This document shows positions 9,424 to 19,021 of a stretch of 20,416 nucleotides of DNA, piece after piece; position 1 is the first letter of the stretch, and each line of letters begins with the position of its first letter. Below the pieces are notes generated by a model that did not search any database, was not told where the DNA came from, and saw only the letters and a list, made by a program, of their open reading frames with translations. The stretch is from positions 8,166 through 28,581 of the forward strand of contig KN894540.1 in assembly GCA_000934455.1 (NCBI GenBank), read 5' to 3'. The stretch is from Apostichopus parvimensis. Lineage: Eukaryota; Echinodermata; Holothuroidea; Aspidochirotida; Stichopodidae. The position numbers were made by a program, and so were the translations under genes.

Positions 9424-9481
9424 TCTCTGCGCACATACCACAATTGCACGTGTGCAAAAGAAGGAAATATTTGTACGAGGG

Positions 9482-10030
9482 CAGTTACTAACTTTACCGT
9501 AATGATCAGAACTGTACAAAGTGGTTTGAAAGAAGGTGATTTGAACGAGAATTATCTTTGATCGAAACATAAAACGACGCTAAATGATTTGCATACTTTT
9601 TCTGTTCCCATTCCGTAACAATGGAAGGACATGAGTGGTGTCACATTAACTGTCGGTTAAAGACCTGGTGTCGTTGAAACTGGTCTGAGAGTTCTCCAGA
9701 GTAAATTAGAAGTTGAAACAATTGGTCCATTCTGCCGCACATTTACACCAGGCGATCGCCCAGGTCTTGAGCGTGTGAAGGGCAAATATACCATATAGGC
9801 TCTACGGTTTGTTTTGGATCTGGATATTACACCAATTGTTCAAATTTGGTTTACGTGCAATTTGAGGAGCGCTGAGAAGGGAGGGGTGCCCCTCAATTTT
9901 TTTTTCTGGTAATAGGGCTTAGATGGGGCTAACTGCACAGTGTATGCAATATGCGTGCGTGTTGTAAACGTAAGCATTTCTTGGGGGGGGGGTAGTTTCT
10001 TTATGCCGCCAGGGGCCATGGCAGGGCCTT
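9482..10030. other. Non-coding stretch with one protein-like orphan segment
   Basis: A + strand frame open from 9661 to the stop at 9796-9798 (45 codons) has a balanced, protein-like composition and contains RPGVVETG and FTPGDRPGLERVKG. It has no start codon, is preceded by a stop at 9658-9660 and belongs to no family I recognise. It may be a pseudogene or exon remnant, or chance. The rest shows only homopolymer runs (a T run near 9897-9905 and a G run near 9982-9991). Confidence 0.3.
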
Positions 10031-10182
10031 CATATTCGCTATTCACACAACTGACTCGGCAGGGTTTGCATATCACTAAGCGCTATTCACACAACGAACT
10101 TAGCATGGTCTGCATATCACTAAACACTATTCATACAACGGACTTGGCATGGTCTTCATATCACTACACGCTATTCATAGTG
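10031..10182. repeat. 44-bp minisatellite, about four copies
   Basis: Units begin with CATATCACTA at 10069, 10113 and 10157, preceded by a shortened unit (CATATTCGCTATTCACACAA) at 10031. Each contains CGCTATTCACACAACGAACT-like and GGCATGGTCTG-like sequence. It is non-coding. Confidence 0.85.
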
Positions 10183-12431
10183 TACATTGAACATATTTAA
10201 AAACCTTAAATTTATGCACATGAAAGGAGAGGAGAATGCCTTCAGTTGAACATCAACCTTCACGAGAAGTATTCTGAATGTAAAAGAAGAACTTAGAAGT
10301 AGTATACTGCTACCACCATTTATTCTGCAATAATCCATCATGATAAAGATATCAGAATACATACAATTAAATTGTACTCAGTCAATGAGGGGTGACCACA
10401 TACGCAAGTAGAATGAAAACCTCTTTACATTCGAATGCAACACTTCAACCAAGAGTGGCTTCTGATACAGGCAGCAGGATTGAACAGGTCTATATTTTGA
10501 TGTCTTGACTGACCTGTTGAATACCTGCAGGGTATCAAATGTACCTTTTGATGGAGTAGAAATCAACTTTCACTGCCAGAGTGATCTGACTGAAAGCTAA
10601 CTTAACAACAAGAAAGTAGACACTATAAGGACATTCTGGCAGCCAGTCAGGAACTCAGACAAGAGTGGCATGGAAATACAATGAGATGTGCTAAACATTA
10701 CAAAAGGAAGGGAAGTGCTAGAGATTTTAATATCCCTACAAATACGGACTTGTTTTACTTTGGTCTAATTGAATTCTGACATTGCAACATAATGAGGAGA
10801 GTTACTGGGTGGTTAGTAAATCAAAAGTTATTGCCACCTTATGATAGCTTTCATCAACTGAACCAGTTAAATTGCATAGCAGATAAATCATAATACACTT
10901 CGTAATGATAGAAGGCACAATTCTGCCTTGCAGCCTAATGGTCAGTATCATCATACCTTGGTCCTATAATTGGGACTAACCTTCTTGGCGGTTACACCAT
11001 TTAGCTATACACTTAGCATGTGGAGGAGAATATCTGAATGAACAGTCATATTTAAACCCTGCTCATTTCTGAGCACCAATTAGTTTCATAACAATGAAGT
11101 ATGATAAGAAGTATGAAAAAAAAGAAGATACAATTGGATAATATTAACTTCTCAGAAAACGGTATGAAGGTCTCAATGAGAGGAATACACACAGAAAGTC
11201 TGAATTATATCTGCATTTCCTGAATACTATTATAACTGACCGAGAAATTTGAATACTCATATCTGTACAGCAGATAATTAGCGCACAACTGTTTGTTCTG
11301 AAACATTTTTTGCCCTGAGAAATTCATTCCAAACCATTTTTCGGCCATCGGCATAGATGCTGATAGCAAACTGTTAAATTGAATTCAGTCGGCAGCTTAA
11401 TTAAACTGCTAAAAGTAAATATGACACTTGGGTTTACCAGAAACTCAGACTACATATACCTTGATTTATGAAAATGCATCATAAGTGAATCAAACAGATT
11501 GCAAACTAATCCTAGGTTTAGGTAAACATTTGAGAATGAATTTTAGGTTCCATACACATTTTGAGAATGAATTTTAGGTTCCATACACATTTTGAGAATG
11601 AATTTTAGATTTAATAAACAATTAGTTTGAATCTAATATTACCAACTCCCCTTAGAAACAGAGTGGTAAAGTTTGTAGCATATCAATATCAATATGCATC
11701 CCTCAAATTCATGTTATGCTCTTAAGGTATCAAAATAGAAAAAAAATACAGAAAAAGAAACCTAAAGAAAAGATAAGTAAAATTATAACCACCACCATTA
11801 TTTGTTTGGCAGTGCCTTGTTGACTTTTGCAATGCCTAGGACTTGTTGAATCTCAGAAATAAATCTGTCAGGGCATCAGCACTATATTTCCATTCAGTTT
11901 CTGTGGTATGTGGAAAAAGAGGAAGAAGAAGAAGAAAAAGACAGAACTGAATACAACTGGATCGTGGTAAAGGCATTGATGCTTAAACTAATTATACACC
12001 AATATGCAAAATGTGCATGCATTTATTCTCTTATCAAATAATCAGAATCGGCCCGATTATGAAAAAAATAATCAGTAATTGTTATTTTCTGTTTAAGCAT
12101 AATCGTTTGAACACTAGCTTTATGGTATGACTATGGACAAAAGGAGGAACACAATATTTGTAACTGAAAAAAAAGGGTAATGCATAGTGAAGATATCATA
12201 AATGTCACACAAAGGACCCACATTGAACATATGTTGTTTGGCTCTTCTTGGCATTGTTAGACACTTCAAAGGAGCAGAGTAAGGGTTGATCAGGCTGTAT
12301 GTCTAATACTTTCACATCAAATAATCCCAATATGAACTTACAAACTATGTCAATAACTTTATCAATAAATTAATCATGGTTTGTATAGTCCTTTACACCA
12401 AATTTAACTGTCACTGCAGATTATCACTCAC
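10183..12431. other. Long non-coding stretch, possible intron or 3' region of the minus-strand gene
   Basis: I find no convincing exon on either strand. A 31-bp unit (TGAGAATGAATTTTAGGTTC then CATACACATTT) is repeated three times at about 11531-11620. A GAA-rich microsatellite lies near 11929-11950. Neither a terminal exon nor a stop codon of the minus-strand gene can be placed here with confidence. Confidence 0.45.
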
Positions 12432-12482
12432 CAGTCACATTAGCTCCAATGGATCGACGTTTCCTTCCCATTGGTATAGCTT
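12432..12482 (-). CDS. Putative 51-bp exon with furin-type cleavage site
   Basis: On the minus strand a pyrimidine-rich acceptor (TTTCTTTGGTTCAG) precedes the exon and a strong donor (G/GTGAGT) follows it. The exon is open and phase 1-1, like its upstream neighbours. Its residues include PMGRKRRSIGANVTG: RKRR is a proprotein-convertase (furin) consensus, and NVT is an N-glycosylation sequon. This fits a secreted or cell-surface protein cut just after its CUB-like domain. It lies 730 bp of intron downstream of that exon. The exon is short, so the call rests on splice sites and phase. It could be alternative or spurious. Confidence 0.5.
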
Positions 12483-13212
12483 CTGAACCAAAGAAATATA
12501 AAAATCACATTATTGTACATGTTATCTTTGTTGATTACAGAAACGTGAGGATGAGGGTACATGATGTAAATATGTTGGGGCAGAGGTCACATTGTTGGTC
12601 AGCGATCATACCAATTGCCATAATACCTTTAAGAATCATCTGACATCAACAGCAACAAACTGCAGTGGCCCTTTTAATCAAGTTGCAGTAGGTGCCTTCA
12701 TAATGATCTGGATCAGGACTCAGAAATTTCAACCAAACTGAAGTGATATAGGCACCAGCAGTAAATGTTAAAGACCTAGATGTACAGGTTTACAAATTAT
12801 TTCAATAATTGGTGCTGTTTGCTGTCATTTTCTGTACGTGTTTTTTCTAAAGTTGGTAAAATATGCCTTTGTTCTGTTATGAAAGCTACAACATTGCCAT
12901 CGTGACCTGGCATTTCAATTATCAATAGACTACAAGGCAATACCTAACTTACCCTTAACGTGTTGTCAAGGTTCTATCTATCATTGATGACTTTTAATCT
13001 GAAACAACACTTGTATATACTGATGCATGTGAAATAGGAATATTCAAGTCTTGCAGGAAGTTAACAAAGTGGAAGGAGAAACTTTTTCCAACTACAGACA
13101 CTGGGGTGATAGCTTAGAAAAACAGAAACTTTGTTATGATATTAGTTATTATGCTAATGTGTGGTTATATGCAAAGCAATAAAATGAGTAAAACTACATA
13201 CAATCAGCTTAC
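12483..13212 (-). other. Intron between the furin-site exon and the CUB-like exon
   Basis: The donor GTAAGC lies next to 13213 and the acceptor CAG next to 12482, both read on the minus strand. I see no other exon inside it. Confidence 0.5.
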
Positions 13213-13554
13213 CTTCTATTTGGACGACAAATCCTCTACCCGGTGTGGCACTTTCAGAGGTACTCACAAAACTAATCCAGAGTGTGTTGCCACCAATTAC
13301 AGTTAAAGTTGGATTTGCTACTGTGTCATAGGTATTCAAAACATTATTTCCAATGACCCCACCGGCACCAATGGAGAGCGTATCAGCAAGGTTGTTAACA
13401 GGATCAGGCACAGGTACCACGAAAAAGAGAAGTGAGGCCTGTAAGTTGACAGTTGATGTCACCACAGTATTATATGTCATGCCTTGTGGATAGCCATTAG
13501 GAAATGATACTGAAGTAACAAAGAAGCTTTCGGGTGATTGCTGATCAAAGACTC
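13213..13554 (-). CDS. Exon encoding a cysteine-free CUB-like domain
   Basis: The exon is 342 bp (114 codons) and phase 1-1, with acceptor TTTTCTTAAAACAG and donor GAAG/GTAAGC. The residues follow the CUB pattern. Near the start FFVTSVSFPNGYPQG corresponds to the xSPNYPxxYP strand, then come alternating hydrophobic beta-strand stretches. The end has LWISFVSTSESATPGRGFVV, corresponding to LxIxFxSDxSxxxxGFxAxY. No cysteine is present, although most CUB domains have two disulfides. CUB domains mediate extracellular protein and carbohydrate binding. Being a whole symmetric-phase exon, it can be gained or lost without breaking the frame. The CUB call is inferred from pattern, not from a search. 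Confidence 0.72.
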
Positions 13555-14250
13555 CTGTTTTAAGAAAACAAATAAATCATATATTTACATTGTTATATAG
13601 GGAAGAACAATTCTTCATGAAACTGTAAAATTAATAAACAGGTCAAATATATCTCTTCTTTTTAATTAAAAATGATCAGGAATGATAAGTGAAGTCATTC
13701 AGTGTTTTTTTTTTCAAGACAAGAACATGAAAGCTTTGATTTTCTTGCTGCTGTTACACAACTGACAAACTAAAAGTAATTGAGAATTTGATAGCAGTAA
13801 CTGATTCATTACAACAGTAAACACGGTGGAGTAAGTGACATTTGATCGGACACTCTTTAGTTTACTGCAGCTGTGGTATCACTACTAACACATTATAGTG
13901 ATGGGACGGTAAATAAAAAACTTGCTCCCAGATACACATTCCCAACTTGGTCAGTTCTGCGGGTAGTTCATTCATCATTCATTTATTGAACTTAAAATCA
14001 TATTAGAAAGAAAGAAAATACAAAACAGAAAACACACCCCCACCCTCCTTCAAAAAAACCCACACATAACAGTTTTTGAGTTTTCAATGCACATTTCTTT
14101 GATTGCTGATGTAGGCTGATGCAGTAGTTTGGTTTGAGTGTATAATTTACTTAAAATATTACTGATGTATCAACCAACTGAAAATTACGGTAGCTGGGGA
14201 GTTTCAACACTCTAAATACTAATATAACTATGGAATTTGATTGCACTTAC
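13555..14250 (-). other. Intron between the CUB-like and Cys-rich HYR-like exons
   Basis: Bounded on the minus strand by donor A/GTAAGT (exon ends at 14251) and acceptor CAG next to 13554. It contains a CACCCCCACCCTCC-type stretch near 14033-14047. No exon is seen inside. Confidence 0.6.
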
Positions 14251-14466
14251 TACCAAAACAACATTGGCTTTGTGATTGGCCAGAAGAACATGTGCAGCAG
14301 ACATCAACAGGGTCCGTTGTAGTCACAAGGGCATTATTCGCTGCAGTACAAGATGATACTTGTCCTGCAGGACACACCGGATTGGCATATGAAACCCTTA
14401 CGACTCCATTTCCAACTTGTGTTTCTGTTACCTGACCAGGACATTCTGCAAATTCTTGTGCCACAG
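14251..14466 (-). CDS. Divergent Cys-rich HYR-like exon
   Basis: The exon is 216 bp (72 codons) and phase 1-1. The acceptor is TTTATACTCTTAG and the donor is GGTA/GTAAGT; G/GTAGTA is an alternative that also keeps phase 1. It begins VAQEFAECPGQV and ends VCCTCSSGQSQSQCCFGS. The end aligns with the VTCDCSDNLGLSDACTFSVG end of the HYR exons at 16752-16964, with the same Cys-x-Cys spacing. Eight cysteines are present, against six in those exons. HYR domains are immunoglobulin-like extracellular adhesion modules abundant in sea urchin hyalin. This is a distant relative, or a separate small Cys-rich domain. Confidence 0.72.
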
Positions 14467-14782
14467 CTAAGAGTATAAACAGACAATTACAATCATAAAC
14501 TCTATCAGTGCCATAAAGGATTCAATGTATCGGTGCTGATATAAAAATGTAGGAATGATACAATCAAGCACAGAGATTACATTTTAAAGCGGCTTTGTGC
14601 ATTTAGGTCATCAATAATGTTACAAAACCTACAGAATATCACAGATTATTCATATATCATAGTAATCAATGAATTACCCAACATTCTTCCACCTACACAT
14701 ACTTTATCTGATTTTGCCTATCAATATTACATGAATTGTTTTTTAATAATACATTTATTGATATGGAAATTGGTTACTAGTC

Positions 14783-15115
14783 AAGCTGAAACTTCATTTA
14801 TTTATAATGTGTTTAGAGTTAGGGCTAGTACTTATTTAGCCTCCATCTTAGTTCAAGTTCAAACAGTCCTCATGTTCTGATATGTCTGACTCAATGAAAA
14901 ACAAAGAAATGGGATGTCTGCAACATTATTGTAAATAACATTGAGCCAGAGACACACCGTATTAATAGCCAGTTAACCAAAACAAACAAAAGAAATAACA
15001 ATAAGTCAGAAAAAAAAGTACAAAATCAGAAAATGGAATAAAATATAAAACACAAGTAGTGAAAGGATACCTTCATTAACTTGAAAAATAAATAAACATG
15101 CAGTTTGCAGGCCAC
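14783..15115. repeat. Copy 1 of a duplicated intron/exon-end segment
   Basis: This segment is clearly similar to 19022-19375 in the same orientation. Shared strings include AAATAACATTGA(A/G)CCA, GACACACCGTATTAATAGCC followed by AGTTAACC, and TGAAAGGATACC. Small indels separate the copies. The segment spans the donor side of a HYR exon and the intron after it. Confidence 0.85.
15071..15115 (-). pseudogene. Relic 3' end of a HYR exon
   Basis: On the minus strand, GLQTACLFIFQVNEG sits before a GAAG/GTATCC donor. It matches SLQTECLIIVQVRDG at the end of the frameshifted exon at 19322-19512, in the same phase 1. The first three quarters of the domain are absent upstream, so this is a fragment left by duplication. 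It is probably not spliced in. Confidence 0.65.
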
Positions 15116-16537
15116 CAAACATAGAAAAATAAGAGCATATCTGTTCCTTCCCCCTATCCTTTTCTTTATAAACAATGTGTGCACATTTTGCAACTTAATT
15201 CTCCAGATGTGCAGTGTAACAACAAGCCTATAAACTTTCACTAAAGCTGTAATGATAGACAAATTGGTTGACAGATCCTATACAATTTCTTATGGGAAAC
15301 TTGGCAAGGGTCCAAGGTAAGTGTCAGTCAGTCCTACATACATCCTATGTTCTTTTAATAACTCTGGCAACTCCAGTAACATCTTTCTGCATATTAACAA
15401 TGAAACATCTGGGAAGTCCTTTCGACAAACAAGATGTAAAATGTATATCACATATTCAGGTCATCAACTGCTCAGTCTAGCATCAAGACCAATTGATATC
15501 ACTCAGATGTGCCGAAAAATGCAATAGAAAACATATTACATTTATGGCCTCGAATAATGTTTATTAAAATGCATTAACAGTTTTACAAGGTCATATGGTG
15601 TTGAATGTAACCCAAGGGTGTTCAGCTGTTCATATGAAGATAAAGGAACACATGATGGTTAGGTTCCTAGAACTTATGAAACTATGAATTAACATATAGG
15701 CCTTCAACTAACTCCTGGGGTGATGTCATCGTCAATTTAGCCTTTCAGAAAGTTAGCTTAAACGTGATTGTCTTGAAAACTGAATTAGCTATAGAAACAT
15801 TACTAGCACCCAAATGTGTCTTTTTTCTGTGGACTATAATGATATCAAGACTAAACTTCTACCTAATGTCATCCATCAGGAGGTACCAATTGTTTAGCCT
15901 CATCCATTTCAATGTATTATCCCATGAATTATCATGTTGTAACACACACTGTACAAAGACAATATCAGAACAACGATATGATGCCAACCTAATTTTACAA
16001 AGAGCAATTCTCTCAGAGTAAAAGCTTAAGGACATATACTCATGTGTTTATTGCCACATAGGGGAATAGGGTACTCAGCTGTTTCTTGAAGTGATGGTTA
16101 TGTGACTCTCACACACTTTAATTGCCCCGCGGGACAAATGTTGTAGACGATTAACCCTAACATAATGTACAGTGGGGCACTCCTTGCAGCTTGTACACAG
16201 TTAATTCTCTTGCTCAATTAGCAATTAAATTTATGCAACATATTAGCTTCACAGTGGTGCATGCTGTTTAAATTGGAACATCTCTCAAATAGTCAGTAAG
16301 AGGGAAATGGGACATTCGTAGCAACTAAGTGACTCCAGCTAAAACAGTTTTCATGCTTCTACTCACACTACAGCATAATATAACACACAAAACAGTCTGT
16401 ATCAAACAGTCATCCTCTTGCTTCCATCCCATTGATCATTGAGTATTGCTGGAAGTAGTAAACTGCAATGTTCATGTAGGAAATTGTGGATAATATGGCA
16501 GTGGGGGAAATTTATGCATAAAGCCTCACTGAGTACT

Positions 16538-17115
16538 CTAGTATTAATTAGAAAATTGTGCTTCCATCTCAAAGCAGAGATCTGGATAATAAGAACAAAT
16601 TAAATTTATTATTGGATATAACCCCAAAAGTTTCATAGTGCTTCATCTTGTGACCAATGAACCCTAATGTCCTCAACTAATTCCCTTTACTAAAGAAGAC
16701 AAAATGTAATTCGATGAGATAATTTTTCACCCAAGTCTTGTATATTCTTACCTACACTAAAGGTACAGGCATCTGATAATCCAAGATTATCTGAGCAATC
16801 ACATGTTACAGCAGTAGTAGCTCCTGCTTGGAAAGTGCTTCCAGCTGGAGGGTTGCAATTGACTGCTAGAGTACCTTGTTCAGCATCAAAACAAGTGGGG
16901 GATGTTGTGAAACTGTTGACAGTGCCAACTGGACAACCAGACAGCACAGGTGCAGTGTTTGCAGCTGTTGAATGAACCAAAGATAACCACAACTTGAAGA
17001 AATGTCAAATAATTGAGAATATGTGATGTTAAAAGCAGAAAGCAGCATTATTTTGGAATTTCACTGTTATATTTTCAGATTATTCATTTGAAATGTATCC
17101 ATTAAGGCCTAAGTT
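16538..17115. repeat. HYR tandem unit 1
   Basis: First of three tandem genomic units of roughly 590-600 bp, each with one HYR exon and intron flanks on both sides. Landmarks are GAGAT(C/A)TGGATAA, ATTGGATA(T)AACCCC at 16611 and CAAGTCTTGTATATTCTTACC. The right boundary is approximate. Confidence 0.85.
16752..16964 (-). CDS. HYR domain exon 1
   Basis: The exon is 213 bp (71 codons) and phase 1-1, with acceptor TTGGTTCATTCAACAG and donor GTAG/GTAAGA. It reads from AANTAPVLSGCP through PTCFDAEQGTLAVNCNPPAG and FQAGATTAVTCDC to SDACTFSVG. The NPPAGSTFxAGxTTxVTCxxxDNxGxSDxCTFxV ending is the hallmark of the HYR (hyalin repeat) family. Six cysteines are present. It is nearly identical to the exon at 17350-17562 and lies one 385-bp intron from it. 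HYR modules occur in secreted or surface adhesion proteins. The two together suggest a recent exon duplication with the frame preserved. Confidence 0.92.
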
Positions 17116-17716
17116 AGTATTCCAGATTTAATAGAATTAGTGTTTCCGTTTCCACTCCGAGATATGGATAAAGGAATAAAAAAAAATGAAATTTTTTAAT
17201 TGGATATTACCCCAAATGTAACACAGTGCATCACCAATGACCAATGTTGCCTAATGTCTCAACTTATTCCCTTGACTCTATACAAAACAAAAGAAGAAAA
17301 AATGAAATTCAATGAGTTTATATGTCACTCAAGTCTTGTATATTCTTACCTACAATGAAGGTACAGACATCTGATAAGCCAAGATTATCTGTGCAAATGC
17401 ATGAAACAGCAGTAGTAGTTCCTGCTTGGAAAGTGCTTCCAGCTGGAGGGTTGCAATTGACTGAAAGAGCACCTTGTTCAGCATCATTACAAGTGGGGGG
17501 TATTGTGAAACTGTTGACAGTGCCATCTGGACAACCAGACAAAACAGGTGCAGTGTTTGCAGCTGTTGAATGAACACAAAAAAACACAACTTGAAGAAAT
17601 GTCAAATAAATGAGAATATTTGATGTTAAAAGTAGAAAGCAGTCTTATTCTTGGAATTTCACTGTTATATTTTCAGATTATTCATTTGAAATGTATCCAT
17701 CAAGGCCAAAATTAGT
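17116..17716. repeat. HYR tandem unit 2
   Basis: Direct duplicate of unit 1 with intron sequence included. The ATTGGATATTACCCC landmark is at 17199, 588 bp from its counterpart. The block containing GTTTCCGTTTCCACTCCGAG at 17142 recurs at 17742. Confidence 0.88.
17350..17562 (-). CDS. HYR domain exon 2
   Basis: The exon is 213 bp and phase 1-1, with acceptor GTGTTCATTCAACAG and donor GTAG/GTAAGA. It reads AANTAPVLSGCPDGT..., with PTCNDAEQGALSVNCNPPAG, FQAGTTTAVSCIC and SDVCTFIVG. All six cysteines of exon 1 are kept. Differences from exon 1 are scattered single bases, most of them coding for acceptable substitutions. There is no stop or indel, consistent with both exons being under constraint or the duplication being young. 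Confidence 0.92.
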   Translation of the reverse strand: MQTLHLFCLVVQMALSTVSQYPPLVMMLNKVLFQSIATLQLEALSKQELLLLFHAFAQIILAYQMSVPSL

Positions 17717-17897
17717 ATTCCAAATTTAATACGAATTAGTGTTTCCGTTTCCACTCCGAGATATGGATAAAGATACAAGAAAAAATGGCAAATATCATTG
17801 GATAAACCCCAAAAGTTACATAGCGCATCACCAATGACCAATGTTGACTAATGTCTTCAACTTATTCCCATGACTGTATAGAAAACTCAAGAAGAAA

Positions 17898-18872
17898 CCA
17901 GAAAGCCAGTGGGCTTATTGTGATTCCTTGCCCTTTGAGATTATAATCCCAAGCCCTGCCCCTAATAAATGTGCATAATATCACATTGAACATACATTAT
18001 CATGTACCCGCTATCTACCAACACCTTCACACAAAAGTATGATTCAATTCTGAAAATGTTTACATTTGACCCTGTGACCTCATAAATATTCATGAGATGA
18101 GCACCAAAATCTAAAGGGCTCTTCTACTCACTATGGCTCATCTAGTACCAAGTATGACTTCAATCCAACTTCTCATTGTTTATTTACCGTGTTTACAAGC
18201 TATTTTAGTGAAAACCAACTTGAGCCCGCCCCTATAATAAATATGCATATCATTTTTAACATATATCACCATGTACCCGCTATCTACCAACATAATAATA
18301 TTAAGTATAAATAAATTCTGACTTTTTCTTGCAGAGTTATTAGAATTTGAAGATTTTACATTTGACCCTGTGACCTCATTATTATTCATGAGATGAGCAC
18401 CAAAATCAATAGGGTTCTTCTACTCACTCTGGCGCATATATGCATCACGTATGACTTCAATCCAACTTCTCGTTGTTCAGTTACCGTGTTTACAAGCTAT
18501 TTTAGTGAAAATCAACTTAAGCTCTGCCCCCTAATAAATATGCATAATATCAACTTGAACATATATGTTACCATGTACCCACTATCTACCAACACATTAA
18601 TACCAATTATGAATAAATTTTGACTTCAGTTGCGGAGTTATTAGCATTTGGAGATTTTCACGTTTGACCCCGTGACCTCATTATTATTCATGAAATGAGC
18701 ACCAAAATCAATAGGGTTCATCTACTCTGTATAGCACATCTATGTACCAAGTATGACTTCAATCCAACTTGCCATTGTAGAGTTATCGTGTTTAGGGCGT
18801 CACATAAACACACACACACACACACGCACACGCAATCGCATAGATAATTCCTTGTACTTTCGGCAAGGAATC
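17898..18872. mobile_element. 975-bp repeat insertion with three ~300-bp internal units
   Basis: The insertion is delimited by comparison with the two uninterrupted HYR units. It contains three tandem units of about 296-302 bp. Each has TTTGACC(C)(T/C)GTGACCTCAT, ATTCATGA(G/A)ATGAGCACC, GTATGACTTCAATCCAACTT and a CATGTACCC(G/A)CTATCTACC block; anchors are at 18063, 18359 and 18661. The third unit runs into a CA-rich tract (18802-18832). GATTCCTTGCC near the left end (17922-17932) and GGCAAGGAATC at the right end (18862-18872) are perfect inverted repeats. The right end also folds into its own 8-bp hairpin. No coding capacity; the class is unknown. Confidence 0.75.
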
Positions 18873-18926
18873 AAAAATGAAATTCAAGGAGATTATATGT
18901 CATCCAAGTCTTGTATATTCTTACCC

Positions 18927-19021
18927 ACAAACACACTGAAGGTACAGTCATCTGATAATCCAAGATTATCTGAGCAATCACATGTTACAGCAGTAGTAGT
19001 TCCTGCTTGGAAAATGCTTCC
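18927..19021 (-). pseudogene. Truncated HYR exon 3
   Basis: The minus-strand residues GSIFQAGTTTAVTCDCSDNL continue to DDCTFSVFVG, with a donor G/GTAAGA matching exons 1 and 2. The 5' half of the domain is missing: similarity stops at 19021, and the DNA beyond belongs to the 19022-19375 duplicate. No acceptor upstream keeps the phase (the nearest AG gives phase 0). It is therefore probably not spliced. A small in-frame insertion (VFV before the last G) also sets it apart. Confidence 0.78.

Larger units (their letters stand above)
7128..9481. mobile_element. Candidate non-autonomous element with GCATGC-rich ends
   Basis: The two ends carry dense clusters of GCATGC/GCGTGC words (about 7140-7510 and 8938-9460). 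The outer boundaries are CCCTTATACAAAT (7128-7140) and ATTTGTACGAGGG (9469-9481), inverted repeats of each other at 11 of 13 positions. Flanking octamers CCATTACA and CAGTTACT match at only 5 of 8 positions, so a target duplication is not established. The interior is AT-rich with no transposase. Clusters of short subterminal words inside inverted ends are known from hAT- and P-type DNA transposons. Assigning this interval to one mobile unit is inference. Confidence 0.45.
14467..16751 (-). other. Long intron of the HYR gene
   Basis: This is a 2.3-kb span between two well-defined exons. It holds the HYR relic and duplicated segment at 14783-15115. The remainder, about 15116-16537, shows no exon with a credible splice pair on either strand. 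Confidence 0.55.
17717..19021. repeat. HYR tandem unit 3, split by an insertion and truncated
   Basis: The left piece (about 17717-17897) matches units 1 and 2 up to a run ending CAAGAAGAAA. The match resumes at about 18873 with AAAAATGAAATTCAAGGAG and continues through the donor into half a HYR exon, stopping at 19021. The intervening 975 bp is an insertion. Confidence 0.85.

Noticed and set aside
8819..9561. Open frames of up to 140 codons on both strands
   Set aside because: They are by-products of the 72-bp and 35-bp tandem arrays. The opposite-strand frames mirror each other.
14241..14435. 64-codon + strand open frame opposite the Cys-rich exon
   Set aside because: It is the antisense of a well-supported minus-strand exon with good splice sites. 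The same applies to 17322-17573.
18841..18872. Helitron 3' end suggested by the terminal hairpin
   Set aside because: The hairpin is not followed by a CTRR end. The left end carries an inverted match to it, which Helitrons lack.
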